NCBI GenBank assembly: GCA_020346805.1
Contig: CP070790.1
Coordinates: 3,236,086-3,251,979, forward strand
DNA: 15,894 nt
Direction: 5' to 3'
DNA from: Planctomycetota bacterium
Lineage (GTDB): Bacteria; Planctomycetota; Phycisphaerae; UBA1845; PWPN01
A model generated the notes under the pieces. The model had not been told where the DNA came from and did not search any database. It saw nothing but the letters and a program-made list of their open reading frames with translations. Position numbers and translations under genes: made by a program. Position 1 is the stretch's first letter; each line of letters begins with the position of its first letter. Shown one piece after another: positions 7,828-15,759 of the stretch.

Positions 7828-7893
7828 CTACCAAGGTAATTTATCGTTTTCTGCCACCCGGATATCGGCGAAAATAAAGGTTTTTCTGACCAT
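7828..7893 (-). CDS. Possible 21-residue small ORF just upstream of GH172
   Basis: An ATG at 7893 has AGAGG 7 nt upstream and opens 21 codons (beginning MVRKTFIFADIRV, ending LPW) before TAG at 7830-7828. The stop is 20 nt from the GH172 ATG and the GH172 ribosome site lies in that gap. A promoter candidate at 7939-7967 would place it first on the transcript. It is too short for codon statistics and has no clear signal peptide. It could be a leader peptide, a translationally coupled small protein, the decayed start of an older gene, or chance. Confidence 0.35.
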   Translation of the reverse strand: MVRKTFIFADIRVAENDKLPW

Positions 7894-7938
7894 GATTTCG
7901 CCTCTATCTGTTAGATGGATTATCTATACGAGCCCGTC

Positions 7939-7967
7939 AATATAGTCTTCTTAAACGAGGGTTACAA
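7939..7967 (-). promoter_or_regulatory. Candidate promoter for the small ORF and GH172 gene
   Basis: On the - strand TTGTAA (7967-7962) and TATATT (7944-7939) are separated by exactly 17 bp, matching sigma-70 boxes at 4/6 and 5/6. It lies in the 193-nt gap after the sulfatase gene, so GH172 may be transcribed on its own. No hairpin terminator is visible between the sulfatase stop and this promoter, so read-through remains possible. Confidence 0.4.
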
Positions 7968-8000
7968 ATGGAAGGGAAGGCAGGGTTTGTTGTCGAACAG

Positions 8001-10391
8001 CTATTGCATGCACCCGGGATTAACAGGCACGTTGGCACCGGTCATGCAGGCTTGGAGAAGATTAAAATCGGCCTGATCCACATCGGAGTCCTGGTTGAAG
8101 TCGGCAACCTGGCAACCTTCGCTAAAGGGATTACCTGTGCCGGAGAAGCATACCTGCATCAGTCCAAAGTCTTCCTGGTCCACATCGCCGTCGACATCTA
8201 TGTCGGGCGGAATCGATCCGCTGGTAAAGCTCCAAATCTCGCCGTTCACCGTGCCGCCGGCGGTAACGGTATCGATTTGCCAATAATAGGTAGTTGTAAC
8301 ATCCAAGGTCCCGGGATTGTAGATGGTTTCGGTTTGTTGCCCTATATACGGCGGCGGATTAGTGGTGCCGAAATAAACTTTGTTCCAGATGACTCCCCCG
8401 CCGGCGGTCCATTCGATGTTGGCGGTGACCCCGACACCGGTAGCCCCATCTTGAGGATTAGGGCAAGTGGCCGGTGCTTTTCTCACCGCCACTATGTCGA
8501 GATAGATGGTGTTTCCGCCGGTGGCAAAACGAAAATCGGATGAACCGTTTTGCCGGCCGCCAAAGTAAGCATCGGTGATATGGAATGCGTACTGTTTCCA
8601 GGTATTGGTATTGGTCAGGCTGACAGTATCTCCGGTCTTATATCGATCGGCGATCTCATCACCATTATTGGAATCATATTGCAAAGTGAATGATCCGGAA
8701 CCGGTATCGTAGTATTCGACGATTATGTAAAGTTCCGGATGGTTGCCTCCAAACACAAAGGTATCGATTACATCAAAGTAAAAATAATTAGAAGTATTTT
8801 TACGTGCATCCCTGCCGCCGATATTTACCGCGGTGGTGGTACCGTCGCCGGGCGCAGTAAGGGTAATACCGACACTCAGGTTGGACGATCCAAGGTCGAC
8901 ATAAGGTTCGCAGGGCGGCGGATCGGCCGGTATTAGAATGGAGTCCTCAGTTTGGGTCATTTCCGCCCAGGCTTCCTGCACCAGCTGGTCGAGAATGACG
9001 TCATAGGCCGGATCGTCAACCAGGTTGTTCATCTCATATGGATCGTTCTGCAGAACGAACAAGGCTTTGGGCGCCAGATTCAGCGTACCCCGACCCATCT
9101 CCATCAGGGCCAGCTTCCAGTTCTGCGTGCGATAGGCGCGCGTTCGGCCGTATATGACACCCTCGGGGTACTGGGTCGTCTCATATTGCACCAAAATTCC
9201 CTGATGCGGCTGATAGCTGCCTTGCCCGTTGATCAATGGAGCAAAGGAGGTGCCTTGGGCACGTTCGGTTGTTGTCCCGCCGGCCAACTCGACAAAGGTA
9301 GGCAATAAATCCATCAGGCTGATTAACTCGGTACGTATCTGCTGGGGCGGCGAATTTCGGGGATCGTAGACGATCAGGGGTACACGCATCGATTCTTCAT
9401 AAATGCGATTCTTGCTGAAGTGATCGTGACTGCCCATATCCTCGCCGTGGTCGGAGGATACAAGAATTATGGTGTTGCCGGCGATTCCCAAAGTGGTAAG
9501 CGTATCCAGAACCTGGCCGATCAGCTCGTCGGCCCCTTTGGTCAGGGCATGATACTTGCGGCATTGGGCAGTGGCGAAAGTATATTGACTGGCCGGTACG
9601 TTGGGCCGAAAGCTCACATCGGCATATTCATACATGTCCCACAAGTACATGTACGCCGGTGTAAGCATCTCCTCAATAGCGACATCGACCTGCCAATCGT
9701 TCCGCGAGTGAGGGGGAAACAGTGAGATTTGCAGATAAAATGGTCCACCGCTCTGCTGATTGAGAAAATTAATCGCCCTGGCGGTGGTGGACTCCGGCAA
9801 CCATCGGCCGGGCTCGGAGTGGTAACCACCGTTATTGTCATACCATCGGGCCTCGGTATACCCACCCCATGAATTTATCCCTTCCATATAATCATAACCC
9901 TGTCGGTACGGATCTCCCGGACCGGGCAAATCTATGTTTGGCGTATTCAGATGCCATCTGCCTATATGCGCACAGGTATAACCGTACTTATTCAATTCCT
10001 CGGCAATAGTTACTTCACTAAGATTCAAGTTATATTGGTTCTCCGTAAACCATTCATCGCCCGGCGCCGAACTGGTGGTACGCACGCTGGCGGGCAAACG
10101 ACCGGTTTGCACGCAGGCCCGGCTCGGTCCACAAATGGGCAAACCGACAAAGGCATACTCAAAACGAATACCCTGCTGGGCTAACAAATCTATGTTGGGG
10201 GTACTGGGAGGATCACTTATCATGGGGCTGCCGTAAGCACCCGTTTCGAACGCCCTTAACTGATCGAGGAAAAAGAAAACGATATTGGGCTGCGGTTGGG
10301 CAAAAACATCGGCAACTGCACAACAAACAACAATCACGACGGCAACGGCCTGCCCAAACGAACGGATAGATACGATCTTATTGTTTTGCAT
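8001..10391 (-). CDS. Exported formylglycine-type sulfatase with dockerin-like C-terminus
   Basis: About 796 residues from ATG 10391. An upstream in-frame ATG at 10466 has no ribosome site and would sit at or above the likely transcription start. The signal peptide ends AVADVFA before QPQPN. The sulfatase domain (about 35-490) has the CGPSR motif with Cys87 to be converted to formylglycine, metal-site residues Asp43 and Gln44 (FLDQLR) and Asp314-His315 (SSDHGEDMG), and HFSK (Lys327). The usual GKWH is GRWH here (Arg145). Then follow a jelly-roll-like region (about 500-640), an Fn3-like domain (about 643-724: NPQDGATGVGV ... YYWQID) and two EF-hand-like repeats (730-741 and 764-775), each followed by a Cys. 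It removes sulfate esters, probably from a glycan; the substrate cannot be read from the sequence. Activity needs a formylglycine-generating enzyme encoded elsewhere. Confidence 0.94.
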   Translation of the reverse strand: MQNNKIVSIRSFGQAVAVVIVVCCAVADVFAQPQPNIVFFFLDQLRAFETGAYGSPMISDPPSTPNIDLLAQQGIRFEYAFVGLPICGPSRACVQTGRLPASVRTTSSAPGDEWFTENQYNLNLSEVTIAEELNKYGYTCAHIGRWHLNTPNIDLPGPGDPYRQGYDYMEGINSWGGYTEARWYDNNGGYHSEPGRWLPESTTARAINFLNQQSGGPFYLQISLFPPHSRNDWQVDVAIEEMLTPAYMYLWDMYEYADVSFRPNVPASQYTFATAQCRKYHALTKGADELIGQVLDTLTTLGIAGNTIILVSSDHGEDMGSHDHFSKNRIYEESMRVPLIVYDPRNSPPQQIRTELISLMDLLPTFVELAGGTTTERAQGTSFAPLINGQGSYQPHQGILVQYETTQYPEGVIYGRTRAYRTQNWKLALMEMGRGTLNLAPKALFVLQNDPYEMNNLVDDPAYDVILDQLVQEAWAEMTQTEDSILIPADPPPCEPYVDLGSSNLSVGITLTAPGDGTTTAVNIGGRDARKNTSNYFYFDVIDTFVFGGNHPELYIIVEYYDTGSGSFTLQYDSNNGDEIADRYKTGDTVSLTNTNTWKQYAFHITDAYFGGRQNGSSDFRFATGGNTIYLDIVAVRKAPATCPNPQDGATGVGVTANIEWTAGGGVIWNKVYFGTTNPPPYIGQQTETIYNPGTLDVTTTYYWQIDTVTAGGTVNGEIWSFTSGSIPPDIDVDGDVDQEDFGLMQVCFSGTGNPFSEGCQVADFNQDSDVDQADFNLLQACMTGANVPVNPGCMQ

Positions 10392-10466
10392 TACTGCCAC
10401 TTTCCCAGAGCTGTGGTTTAATCCACTATCAACTCGACCAGCAAGAAGATACGCCTCTCTAATCAT

Positions 10467-10495
10467 AGTTTACTTATTATCCAAACTGATAACAA
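10467..10495 (-). promoter_or_regulatory. Candidate promoter of the sulfatase gene
   Basis: On the - strand TTGTTA (10495-10490) and TAAACT (10472-10467) are 17 bp apart; both boxes match at about 4/6. An overlapping alternative is TTGACT (10506-10501) with GATAAT (10481-10476) at a loose 19-bp spacing. Either would give a leader of about 70-80 nt to ATG 10391 and argues against translation from the ATG at 10466. Confidence 0.3.
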
Positions 10496-10510
10496 CCCAA
10501 AGTCAATAAC

Positions 10511-10539
10511 TTGATACGATTGGGCCTGCAATCCATAAT
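10511..10539 (+). promoter_or_regulatory. Promoter of the TPR/HEAT protein gene
   Basis: TTGATA (10511-10516) and CATAAT (10534-10539), 5/6 matches each, are spaced by the optimal 17 bp. This implies a start near 10546 and a leader of about 134 nt. A second, weaker pair lies downstream: TTGACG (10570-10575) and GATAAA (10594-10599), 18 bp apart. It is nearly back to back with the sulfatase promoter on the other strand. Confidence 0.45.
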
Positions 10540-10679
10540 AAATTTTAAGGGTTTCCGAACATTCACGGGTTGACGGAAAAGATAGTTTTGGTCGATAAAA
10601 TAGCATTGGAAGACTTGTATGTGCCGCAGCTTCCGATCGCTGGCTGTACAGTTATGGCTGCAACTTGCAAGGAGTGGTA

Positions 10680-13022
10680 ATGCGTCAACGGCTTATATTG
10701 CTTATCGCCTTAATTACATCTTCCCTGCCAGCGCAGGCCCAAACCCTCGATCCCGGAAAATGGTTGGTCGATCTGGGGCGCGATTACCCTCTTTCACCGC
10801 AGGCTTCCCTATCTAACGCCGACGCAAAGATCACCCTGCTGTTCATGCAGGCGGCTACGCGGATCGATCCGAAATTGGCTGAGGGATATCTGTGGCAATA
10901 TGACATTCATTCGGCTTTGGACCGTCCCGAAGAAGCACGCATGAGCTTGGCCGAATATGTCCGTCTGGTACCTGACCATGTGGCCGCACATCTGGATTGG
11001 CTGGCCCTAGCCATCGATTCACTGCAAACGGCAGAGGAACGTGACGACTTTTGTCGAAAATATCTGGAACATAAAAACCTGCCGAGAGAAATAACCAGCG
11101 ATCTGCATTTGCGGCTGGCAGATTACCATCACAATCGTGGGGACCGGGCCGAAGCCAAAAAAGAAGCCGCCACCGCCCTGCGTGACGACAATCTTAACTT
11201 TATCGCACGGGATCTGCTGGACGAGTTGAATGGGGTACCCGCCGGTCTACCGCGGCAGGTGGTACAACTACTGTCGACATTGGCGGTAAGCCCCGGAAAC
11301 ATTGCCGCAGCCTGGCAAATGGCCGATACGCTGTTGTTACTGGGCATGCCTTTGGAAGCGGACCGTTGGTACGAACACCTGGCCGGCTTGCACGCAAAAC
11401 AGTCGCCGAACCAACCTTCACCAATACTGATGACGGCCCGGGCCCGGGCCATGGCTGATGCCGGCAAATTAGACCGGGCAGTAGAATATTTGAAGAAGGC
11501 CCTAAGTATCGATCCAAACACCATAGCAGCACATATTCTTTTTTCTCGAATCGCAAGCAAACAAGATGACCATACAACGGCCCGTAAACACATCAAAAAA
11601 GTAGGCGAGATTTACAAACTTATGCTTGCTCGATCAGAAGGCGATTTGAGCGCCGATGTACTGGCGGAGATGGCCTGGTTTTTTGCCCATTATGATCCTC
11701 AACCTGCCCAAGCGGAGCAACTGGCCAGGACGGCTTTGACCGACTGGCCTGAATCGATTGTTGCTCGTCGAGCATTAGGCGCGGTCCTCAGACAACTGCA
11801 AAAATACGATGAGGCACAAAGTATCCTGGCCGAATCGGCGGGCACCGATCCCTTCTCTGCCCTCGAGTTGGCCCAAACCTTGTATGCAGCCGGTTTGAAA
11901 GACCAGGCAGTCGATCGTTTACGATCGGTTATAAAACATTTTGCCCACGGGGAACATAAAGAAGTCGTTGAACGACTAACCTCCGAATGGCAAGTTAAAA
12001 CAGCCGTCACTCAACCTATTACCCAGCCCACAACTCAACCTACAGGTCCAGATATCAAAGCCCGGCTCGATGCATTTAATCGCGCGGTTCTGGATTATCC
12101 GATCAATCCCGAAAAATACCTGTCTCTTAACGTGGATATGTCGGCCAAGGAACTCCCACCGGGGCAACCTTGGTGGTGCACCATAAGACTCAAGAACATC
12201 GGGCCTTTCGCCATTACCATCGGGCCGGGAATGATGGTAAGTCCCGATTTGCTTTGTACGGTAACGGCCCGCGGTGACCTCACACGATCTTCGGGACCGA
12301 CCATCTACATCGGCCTGAATGGGCCGACACAATTAAGGCCCACAGAATCAATCGCAGTGAAACAAACCATCGATATCGGTCGGATTCGGGCTTCGATGAT
12401 CGGCACGCCGCAAGTCAACCACGATATTACGGTTGATGCAGTACTGTCGCCCATAACTATAGTATCGAATGACGGCAAGGAAACGTGTGTGCCGGATATC
12501 GGCGGGATAAAGGCCGAAACTCTTCGTTTTCGCCGCAAAGCTCTCACCACTAACGCCAAGGTACTGTCTGCATTAATCGACCGTTCCCGTTCAAATGAGT
12601 TAACCGAACGCATTGCCGCCACTGAATTATTGGCCATGCTGTTGGCCGAACATCAACACCTTGCGACACGACGTTTGCAGTATAACGCCCAACCCATCGA
12701 TAATAAAATCACGCAAAACGCCGTCCTGGCTCGTGCCGGAGATGATGATTGGCAGGTGCGGGCACGTTTGGCTGAGTGCATGCGCTGGTTTGCCCTGGAT
12801 AAAAAAGCAACCAATGTGGTGACCACGAAATTATTGGCCGACAAGCACTGGTTGGTACGCGGTCTGACATTGCGCACCTTAACCGATCAATACGGCCAAA
12901 AGGTTAACAAGGTCCTGGAACGTTATGCCGAAGCTGATCCCGACGAATGGGTCAAAAAAATGGCCCATGCCCTGTTGGACAGAATTAAAACGACAACTAC
13001 CAAACCCACCAACACCAAGTAA
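10680..13022 (+). CDS. Exported TPR - beta domain - HEAT repeat protein of unknown function
   Basis: 780 residues from ATG 10680, which has AAGGAG 5 nt upstream; an in-frame TTG at 10665 would precede that ribosome site. A signal peptide (MRQRLILLIALITSSLPAQA, cut before QTLDP) sends it out of the cytoplasm. Residues about 50-440 are helical TPR-type repeats, best seen at 260-290 (RAVEYLKKALSIDPNTIAAH) and 330-420. A Thr/Gln/Pro-rich linker follows (TQPITQPTTQPTG, about 444-456), then a beta-rich stretch (about 480-610, WWCTIRLKNIGPFAITIGPG) and HEAT-like helices at about 640-770 (DDDWQVRARLAECMRWFAL; DKHWLVRGLTLRTL). It has no catalytic motif; the layout suits a protein-binding scaffold. It is divergent from the sulfatase and convergent with recA. 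Confidence 0.88.
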   Translation: MRQRLILLIALITSSLPAQAQTLDPGKWLVDLGRDYPLSPQASLSNADAKITLLFMQAATRIDPKLAEGYLWQYDIHSALDRPEEARMSLAEYVRLVPDHVAAHLDWLALAIDSLQTAEERDDFCRKYLEHKNLPREITSDLHLRLADYHHNRGDRAEAKKEAATALRDDNLNFIARDLLDELNGVPAGLPRQVVQLLSTLAVSPGNIAAAWQMADTLLLLGMPLEADRWYEHLAGLHAKQSPNQPSPILMTARARAMADAGKLDRAVEYLKKALSIDPNTIAAHILFSRIASKQDDHTTARKHIKKVGEIYKLMLARSEGDLSADVLAEMAWFFAHYDPQPAQAEQLARTALTDWPESIVARRALGAVLRQLQKYDEAQSILAESAGTDPFSALELAQTLYAAGLKDQAVDRLRSVIKHFAHGEHKEVVERLTSEWQVKTAVTQPITQPTTQPTGPDIKARLDAFNRAVLDYPINPEKYLSLNVDMSAKELPPGQPWWCTIRLKNIGPFAITIGPGMMVSPDLLCTVTARGDLTRSSGPTIYIGLNGPTQLRPTESIAVKQTIDIGRIRASMIGTPQVNHDITVDAVLSPITIVSNDGKETCVPDIGGIKAETLRFRRKALTTNAKVLSALIDRSRSNELTERIAATELLAMLLAEHQHLATRRLQYNAQPIDNKITQNAVLARAGDDDWQVRARLAECMRWFALDKKATNVVTTKLLADKHWLVRGLTLRTLTDQYGQKVNKVLERYAEADPDEWVKKMAHALLDRIKTTTTKPTNTK

Positions 13023-13082
13023 TACATCATTTTTTAGTCAAAGACATTCCAGTATTTGATTCACGATAAAAGAATACAAAAG

Positions 13083-13117
13083 CCCACGGATTCAAATCCG
13101 TGGGAGTCCTATTTTTT
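13083..13117. terminator. Bidirectional rho-independent terminator between the TPR/HEAT gene and recA
   Basis: CCCACGGAT and ATCCGTGGG make a perfect 9-bp stem around a TCAA loop (13083-13104). On the + strand it is followed after a few bases by ATTTTTT (13111-13117). On the - strand the stem runs straight into CTTTTGTATTCTTTT. It lies 60 nt after the TPR/HEAT stop and about 60 nt after the recA stop, so it can end both convergent transcripts. Confidence 0.85.
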
Positions 13118-13164
13118 CCAAAACCACTTGGGTTATTCCGGATTATTTAAAAATTACCGAACGA

Positions 13165-14268
13165 CTATACTTTCGCCTTTGCTTTACCTGTTGAGATTTT
13201 CTGTCTGGCAGAACTCGCTTTAGTTGCCGAGGTCTCCCTTTTCGCCTCACCATCATCGTCGTCATCTGCGCGAGGCAGGCGTTTGGCCAAAATCGCCTGG
13301 CGAATTTCATCGAGCAGATCGGGACTGTCGTGTAGAAACTGCTTGGCGTTTTCCCGTCCTTGGCCGAGTCGTACCTGCCCATAGTTAAACCACGCACCGG
13401 TTTTTTCAACCAGCCCCTCACTGGTCGCCAAATCGAGCAGATCGCCTTCGGTACTGATACCGCTGTTGAACATAATGTCGAACTCGGCAGTCTTGAAGGG
13501 GGCGGCAACCTTGTTCTTGACCACCTTGGCACGGACATGATTGCCGACGGCAGTATCACCCTCCTTGATAGTGGTGACTCGACGAATATCGATGCGAATC
13601 GAACTATAGAACTTCAAGGCCCGACCACCCGGCGTAGTCTCGGGATTGCCGAACATCACTCCAATCTTCTCCCGGATCTGATTGATGAAAATAACCACGC
13701 ATTTAGTTTTCGCGATAACGCTGGTTAGCTTACGGAGAGCCTGACTCATCATGCGGGCCTGCAAACCGACGTGCGGCTGGCCCATCTCCCCTTCCAACTC
13801 GGCCTTGGGCACCAAAGCCGCCACCGAATCGACCGCCACGCAGTCCACCGCATTGGACCGTACCAGCATTTCGACGATCTCCAGGGCCTGTTCACCATGG
13901 TCCGGCTGGCTGACCAGCAGCTCTTCAAGCTTCACGCCGCAACGCTTGGCCCACGTGGGATCTAAGGCATGCTCCGCATCGACGAAGGCGGCCACCCCAC
14001 CGGCCCGCTGAGCCGACGCCGCTATGTGCAAGGCCAGGGTGGTCTTGCCACCGGCCTCCGGGCCAAACATTTCCACCACCCGGCCGCGGGGAATCCCGAA
14101 GCCCCCCAGTGCCAGATCCAACGACAAAGCCCCGGTGCTTAGGCCGTTACCAACCACATCCTGCGAACCATCAAGTTTCATGATCGTGCCCTTGCCGAAA
14201 TTCTTCTCTATCAACTGCAGGGCTCGATCCAGGGCATTTTCCCGGTTGGTTGCTGTCTTTTGGCTCAT
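13165..14268 (-). CDS. recA: Recombinase A
   Basis: RecA forms ATP-dependent filaments on single-stranded DNA, drives strand exchange and triggers LexA-type SOS cleavage. All core elements are present over 367 aa: Walker [10 protein letters not shown] (69-77), catalytic Glu99 in VDAEHALD, Walker B ending in Asp147 ([10 protein letters not shown]), loop L1 ([23 protein letters not shown] region, 159-181) and loop L2 ([21 protein letters not shown], 195-215). The Walker A variant is notable because the common form is GPESSGKTT. The tail is also unusual: five Asp (335-339) and then a basic Lys/Ala/Ser end to residue 367. The ATG is preceded by GGGA at 8 nt spacing and by a clear promoter. It is a stand-alone gene; no recX or lexA follows within the window. 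Confidence 0.99.
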   Translation of the reverse strand: MSQKTATNRENALDRALQLIEKNFGKGTIMKLDGSQDVVGNGLSTGALSLDLALGGFGIPRGRVVEMFGPEAGGKTTLALHIAASAQRAGGVAAFVDAEHALDPTWAKRCGVKLEELLVSQPDHGEQALEIVEMLVRSNAVDCVAVDSVAALVPKAELEGEMGQPHVGLQARMMSQALRKLTSVIAKTKCVVIFINQIREKIGVMFGNPETTPGGRALKFYSSIRIDIRRVTTIKEGDTAVGNHVRAKVVKNKVAAPFKTAEFDIMFNSGISTEGDLLDLATSEGLVEKTGAWFNYGQVRLGQGRENAKQFLHDSPDLLDEIRQAILAKRLPRADDDDDGEAKRETSATKASSARQKISTGKAKAKV

Positions 14269-14302
14269 TTCTGTATTCCCAAAATAGTGACTGATGATTT
14301 AA

Positions 14303-14340
14303 CTGATCGGCAAGTATAATCCTGATCGGATGTTTGGCAA
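14303..14340 (-). promoter_or_regulatory. recA promoter with an 8-bp direct repeat around the -10 box
   Basis: On the - strand TTGCCA (14340-14335) and TATACT (14318-14313) are 16 bp apart, each a 5/6 match to sigma-70 boxes, so transcription should start near 14306, about 37 nt before the recA ATG. CCGATCAG occurs twice, at 14329-14322 and 14310-14303, with a 19-bp period. One copy is in the spacer and the other covers the likely start. A bound protein would block the promoter, which fits a damage-response repressor, although this is not a textbook LexA box. Confidence 0.6.
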
Positions 14341-14508
14341 CTGTTCGGTTACTAATTTCCTGCCCAAATAATCCCGTTCAAAGTGTAAACCCTTGCAAAT
14401 TAGATACTTAAGAAAAGAAAAATATTTTCGGACGTACTTTTACCTCCTCAAACTCACCAGCAGCCGTCGCTCAGCACGCCACCACAAACGAATCAATTCG
14501 AACGGCTG

Positions 14509-15759
14509 TTACAAGCCTTCAGGCACAGCCGGTGGCTCGGCCGGCGTTATGGTGATTTTACGGTAGTAAATCGCCCCATGATCGCCCTGGAGATAGATGG
14601 GACCCGGCGCCGCCTCATCACTATCGATAGCCCCGCCGGTGATACCTACCAGTTCCTGGTTGTCAACGGTTTTGATGCCATTGTGTACCAAAGTCAGATA
14701 GGAATCGATCAGGGTTATGTCAAAAGTCTGCCATTCGCCGGCTTTCTTGGCGGCATTCTGTGTTGGGGTAATCCGTCCGTAGGGCGCCCCGCAGATGTTA
14801 TGCGTTAATTTTTTACCATAAGTGTCCTCAACTTGAATCTCGTACCGCCCCCGCAGGTATACTCCACTGTTGCTATGTTCGGGCACCTTGAACTCTACGT
14901 GCAGCTTGAAGTCCTGGAACTTACGATTGCAGACAATGTTAGCACCATGTCCGGTATTGGTCATAATGCCGTCGATTACCTTCCACTTGTTATCTCTTGA
15001 GCTTCCCATGGGCTTCCAGCCGTCTAGCTCTTTACCGTTAAATAATTCGATCGGCTCGCCCCACTTGCGTTCCCGCTGGCCGCTGAGCTTAAACTCTCTG
15101 CCCTGTTTGTTCGCCGCCGCGCCTTCAAGAACATCACCCTTTACTTTGACCTTGTAGGACATTGTTCTCGTCTTGTCGCCTTTTCCGGTAAATGTTGCAG
15201 AAAAAGTCAGGATATCGTTTTTGAGTTGTGCATCAGCTATATCTATCCCCCTTCCTTTTCCCTTCCCGCGTAACATTTTGCCGATGATCTGATCCCCCTG
15301 CTGCTTCAGCAACAATATATTGGTTCGTGTTTTTTCGCCGGCTTTGAATTCGATTTTCCATTTGCCGGTAACATTTAACTTGCGGACGAAACGGTTGGCC
15401 GTCCATTTTACTTTATTATCCTCATGATCGACGCGCACGCCTTCCATCTTTCCGTCTTTAAGTGTACCAGTGAAGGATAAGAACTGTTTACCCCGACGCC
15501 ATTCCCATTTTACGATCGAACCTTCCAATTTTACTTCACCGACTTTGCCGGGGCTGCCCCCTTCCCGCAGCAACAGGCCTACATATTTACCATCTTTCTT
15601 CTCTACCCCAAGCCATGAAATCCGCGGATTATCCGGATACAAAATGGTCATATCCCATCTGCCCACCAACGGATCGGAATCCGCCAGCACCGACGTAGAC
15701 GCCATGCCCCAAAGCGTACCTATAACAACCGCGCCAATAACAATCATTCGCTTTTTCAT
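14509..15759 (-). CDS. Exported DUF1080 (3-keto-disaccharide hydrolase-like) protein with duplicated N-terminal domain
   Basis: 416 residues. The signal peptide (MKKRMIVIGAVVIGTLWGMA...SVLA) is followed by two related beta-rich units, about 31-124 and 131-228. Both begin with G-R/K-W, have a D-G/Q-x-x-G turn and end in an aromatic or aliphatic strand before R. The C-terminal domain (about 233-405) is DUF1080, a concanavalin-like fold: ELFNGKELDGWKP, a GGAxI/V-like core, EFKVPEHSNSGVYLRGRYEIQV and the ending GPIYLQGDHGAIYYRKI. Some DUF1080 members hydrolyse 3-keto-glycosides made by sugar dehydrogenases; whether this one is an enzyme or binds glycans is open. ATG 15759 has GGAG at 7 nt spacing. 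It precedes recA on the same strand with a 240-nt gap, so a shared transcript is unlikely. Confidence 0.92.
   Translation of the reverse strand: MKKRMIVIGAVVIGTLWGMASTSVLADSDPLVGRWDMTILYPDNPRISWLGVEKKDGKYVGLLLREGGSPGKVGEVKLEGSIVKWEWRRGKQFLSFTGTLKDGKMEGVRVDHEDNKVKWTANRFVRKLNVTGKWKIEFKAGEKTRTNILLLKQQGDQIIGKMLRGKGKGRGIDIADAQLKNDILTFSATFTGKGDKTRTMSYKVKVKGDVLEGAAANKQGREFKLSGQRERKWGEPIELFNGKELDGWKPMGSSRDNKWKVIDGIMTNTGHGANIVCNRKFQDFKLHVEFKVPEHSNSGVYLRGRYEIQVEDTYGKKLTHNICGAPYGRITPTQNAAKKAGEWQTFDITLIDSYLTLVHNGIKTVDNQELVGITGGAIDSDEAAPGPIYLQGDHGAIYYRKITITPAEPPAVPEGL

Noticed and set aside
10619..10816. A 65-codon + strand ORF overlapping the start of the TPR/HEAT gene
   Set aside because: It lacks a ribosome site and overlaps in another frame a gene with a good ribosome site and signal peptide.
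14341..14350. CGAAC half-site next to the recA -35 box as a Gram-positive-type LexA box
   Set aside because: The second half (GTTCG at the proper distance) is absent. The direct repeat around the -10 box is the better operator candidate.
14442..14449. A perfect GAGGAGGT ribosome-site sequence on the - strand between the DUF1080 gene and recA
   Set aside because: No ATG, GTG or TTG follows at a usable distance, and no ORF begins there. It is probably chance.
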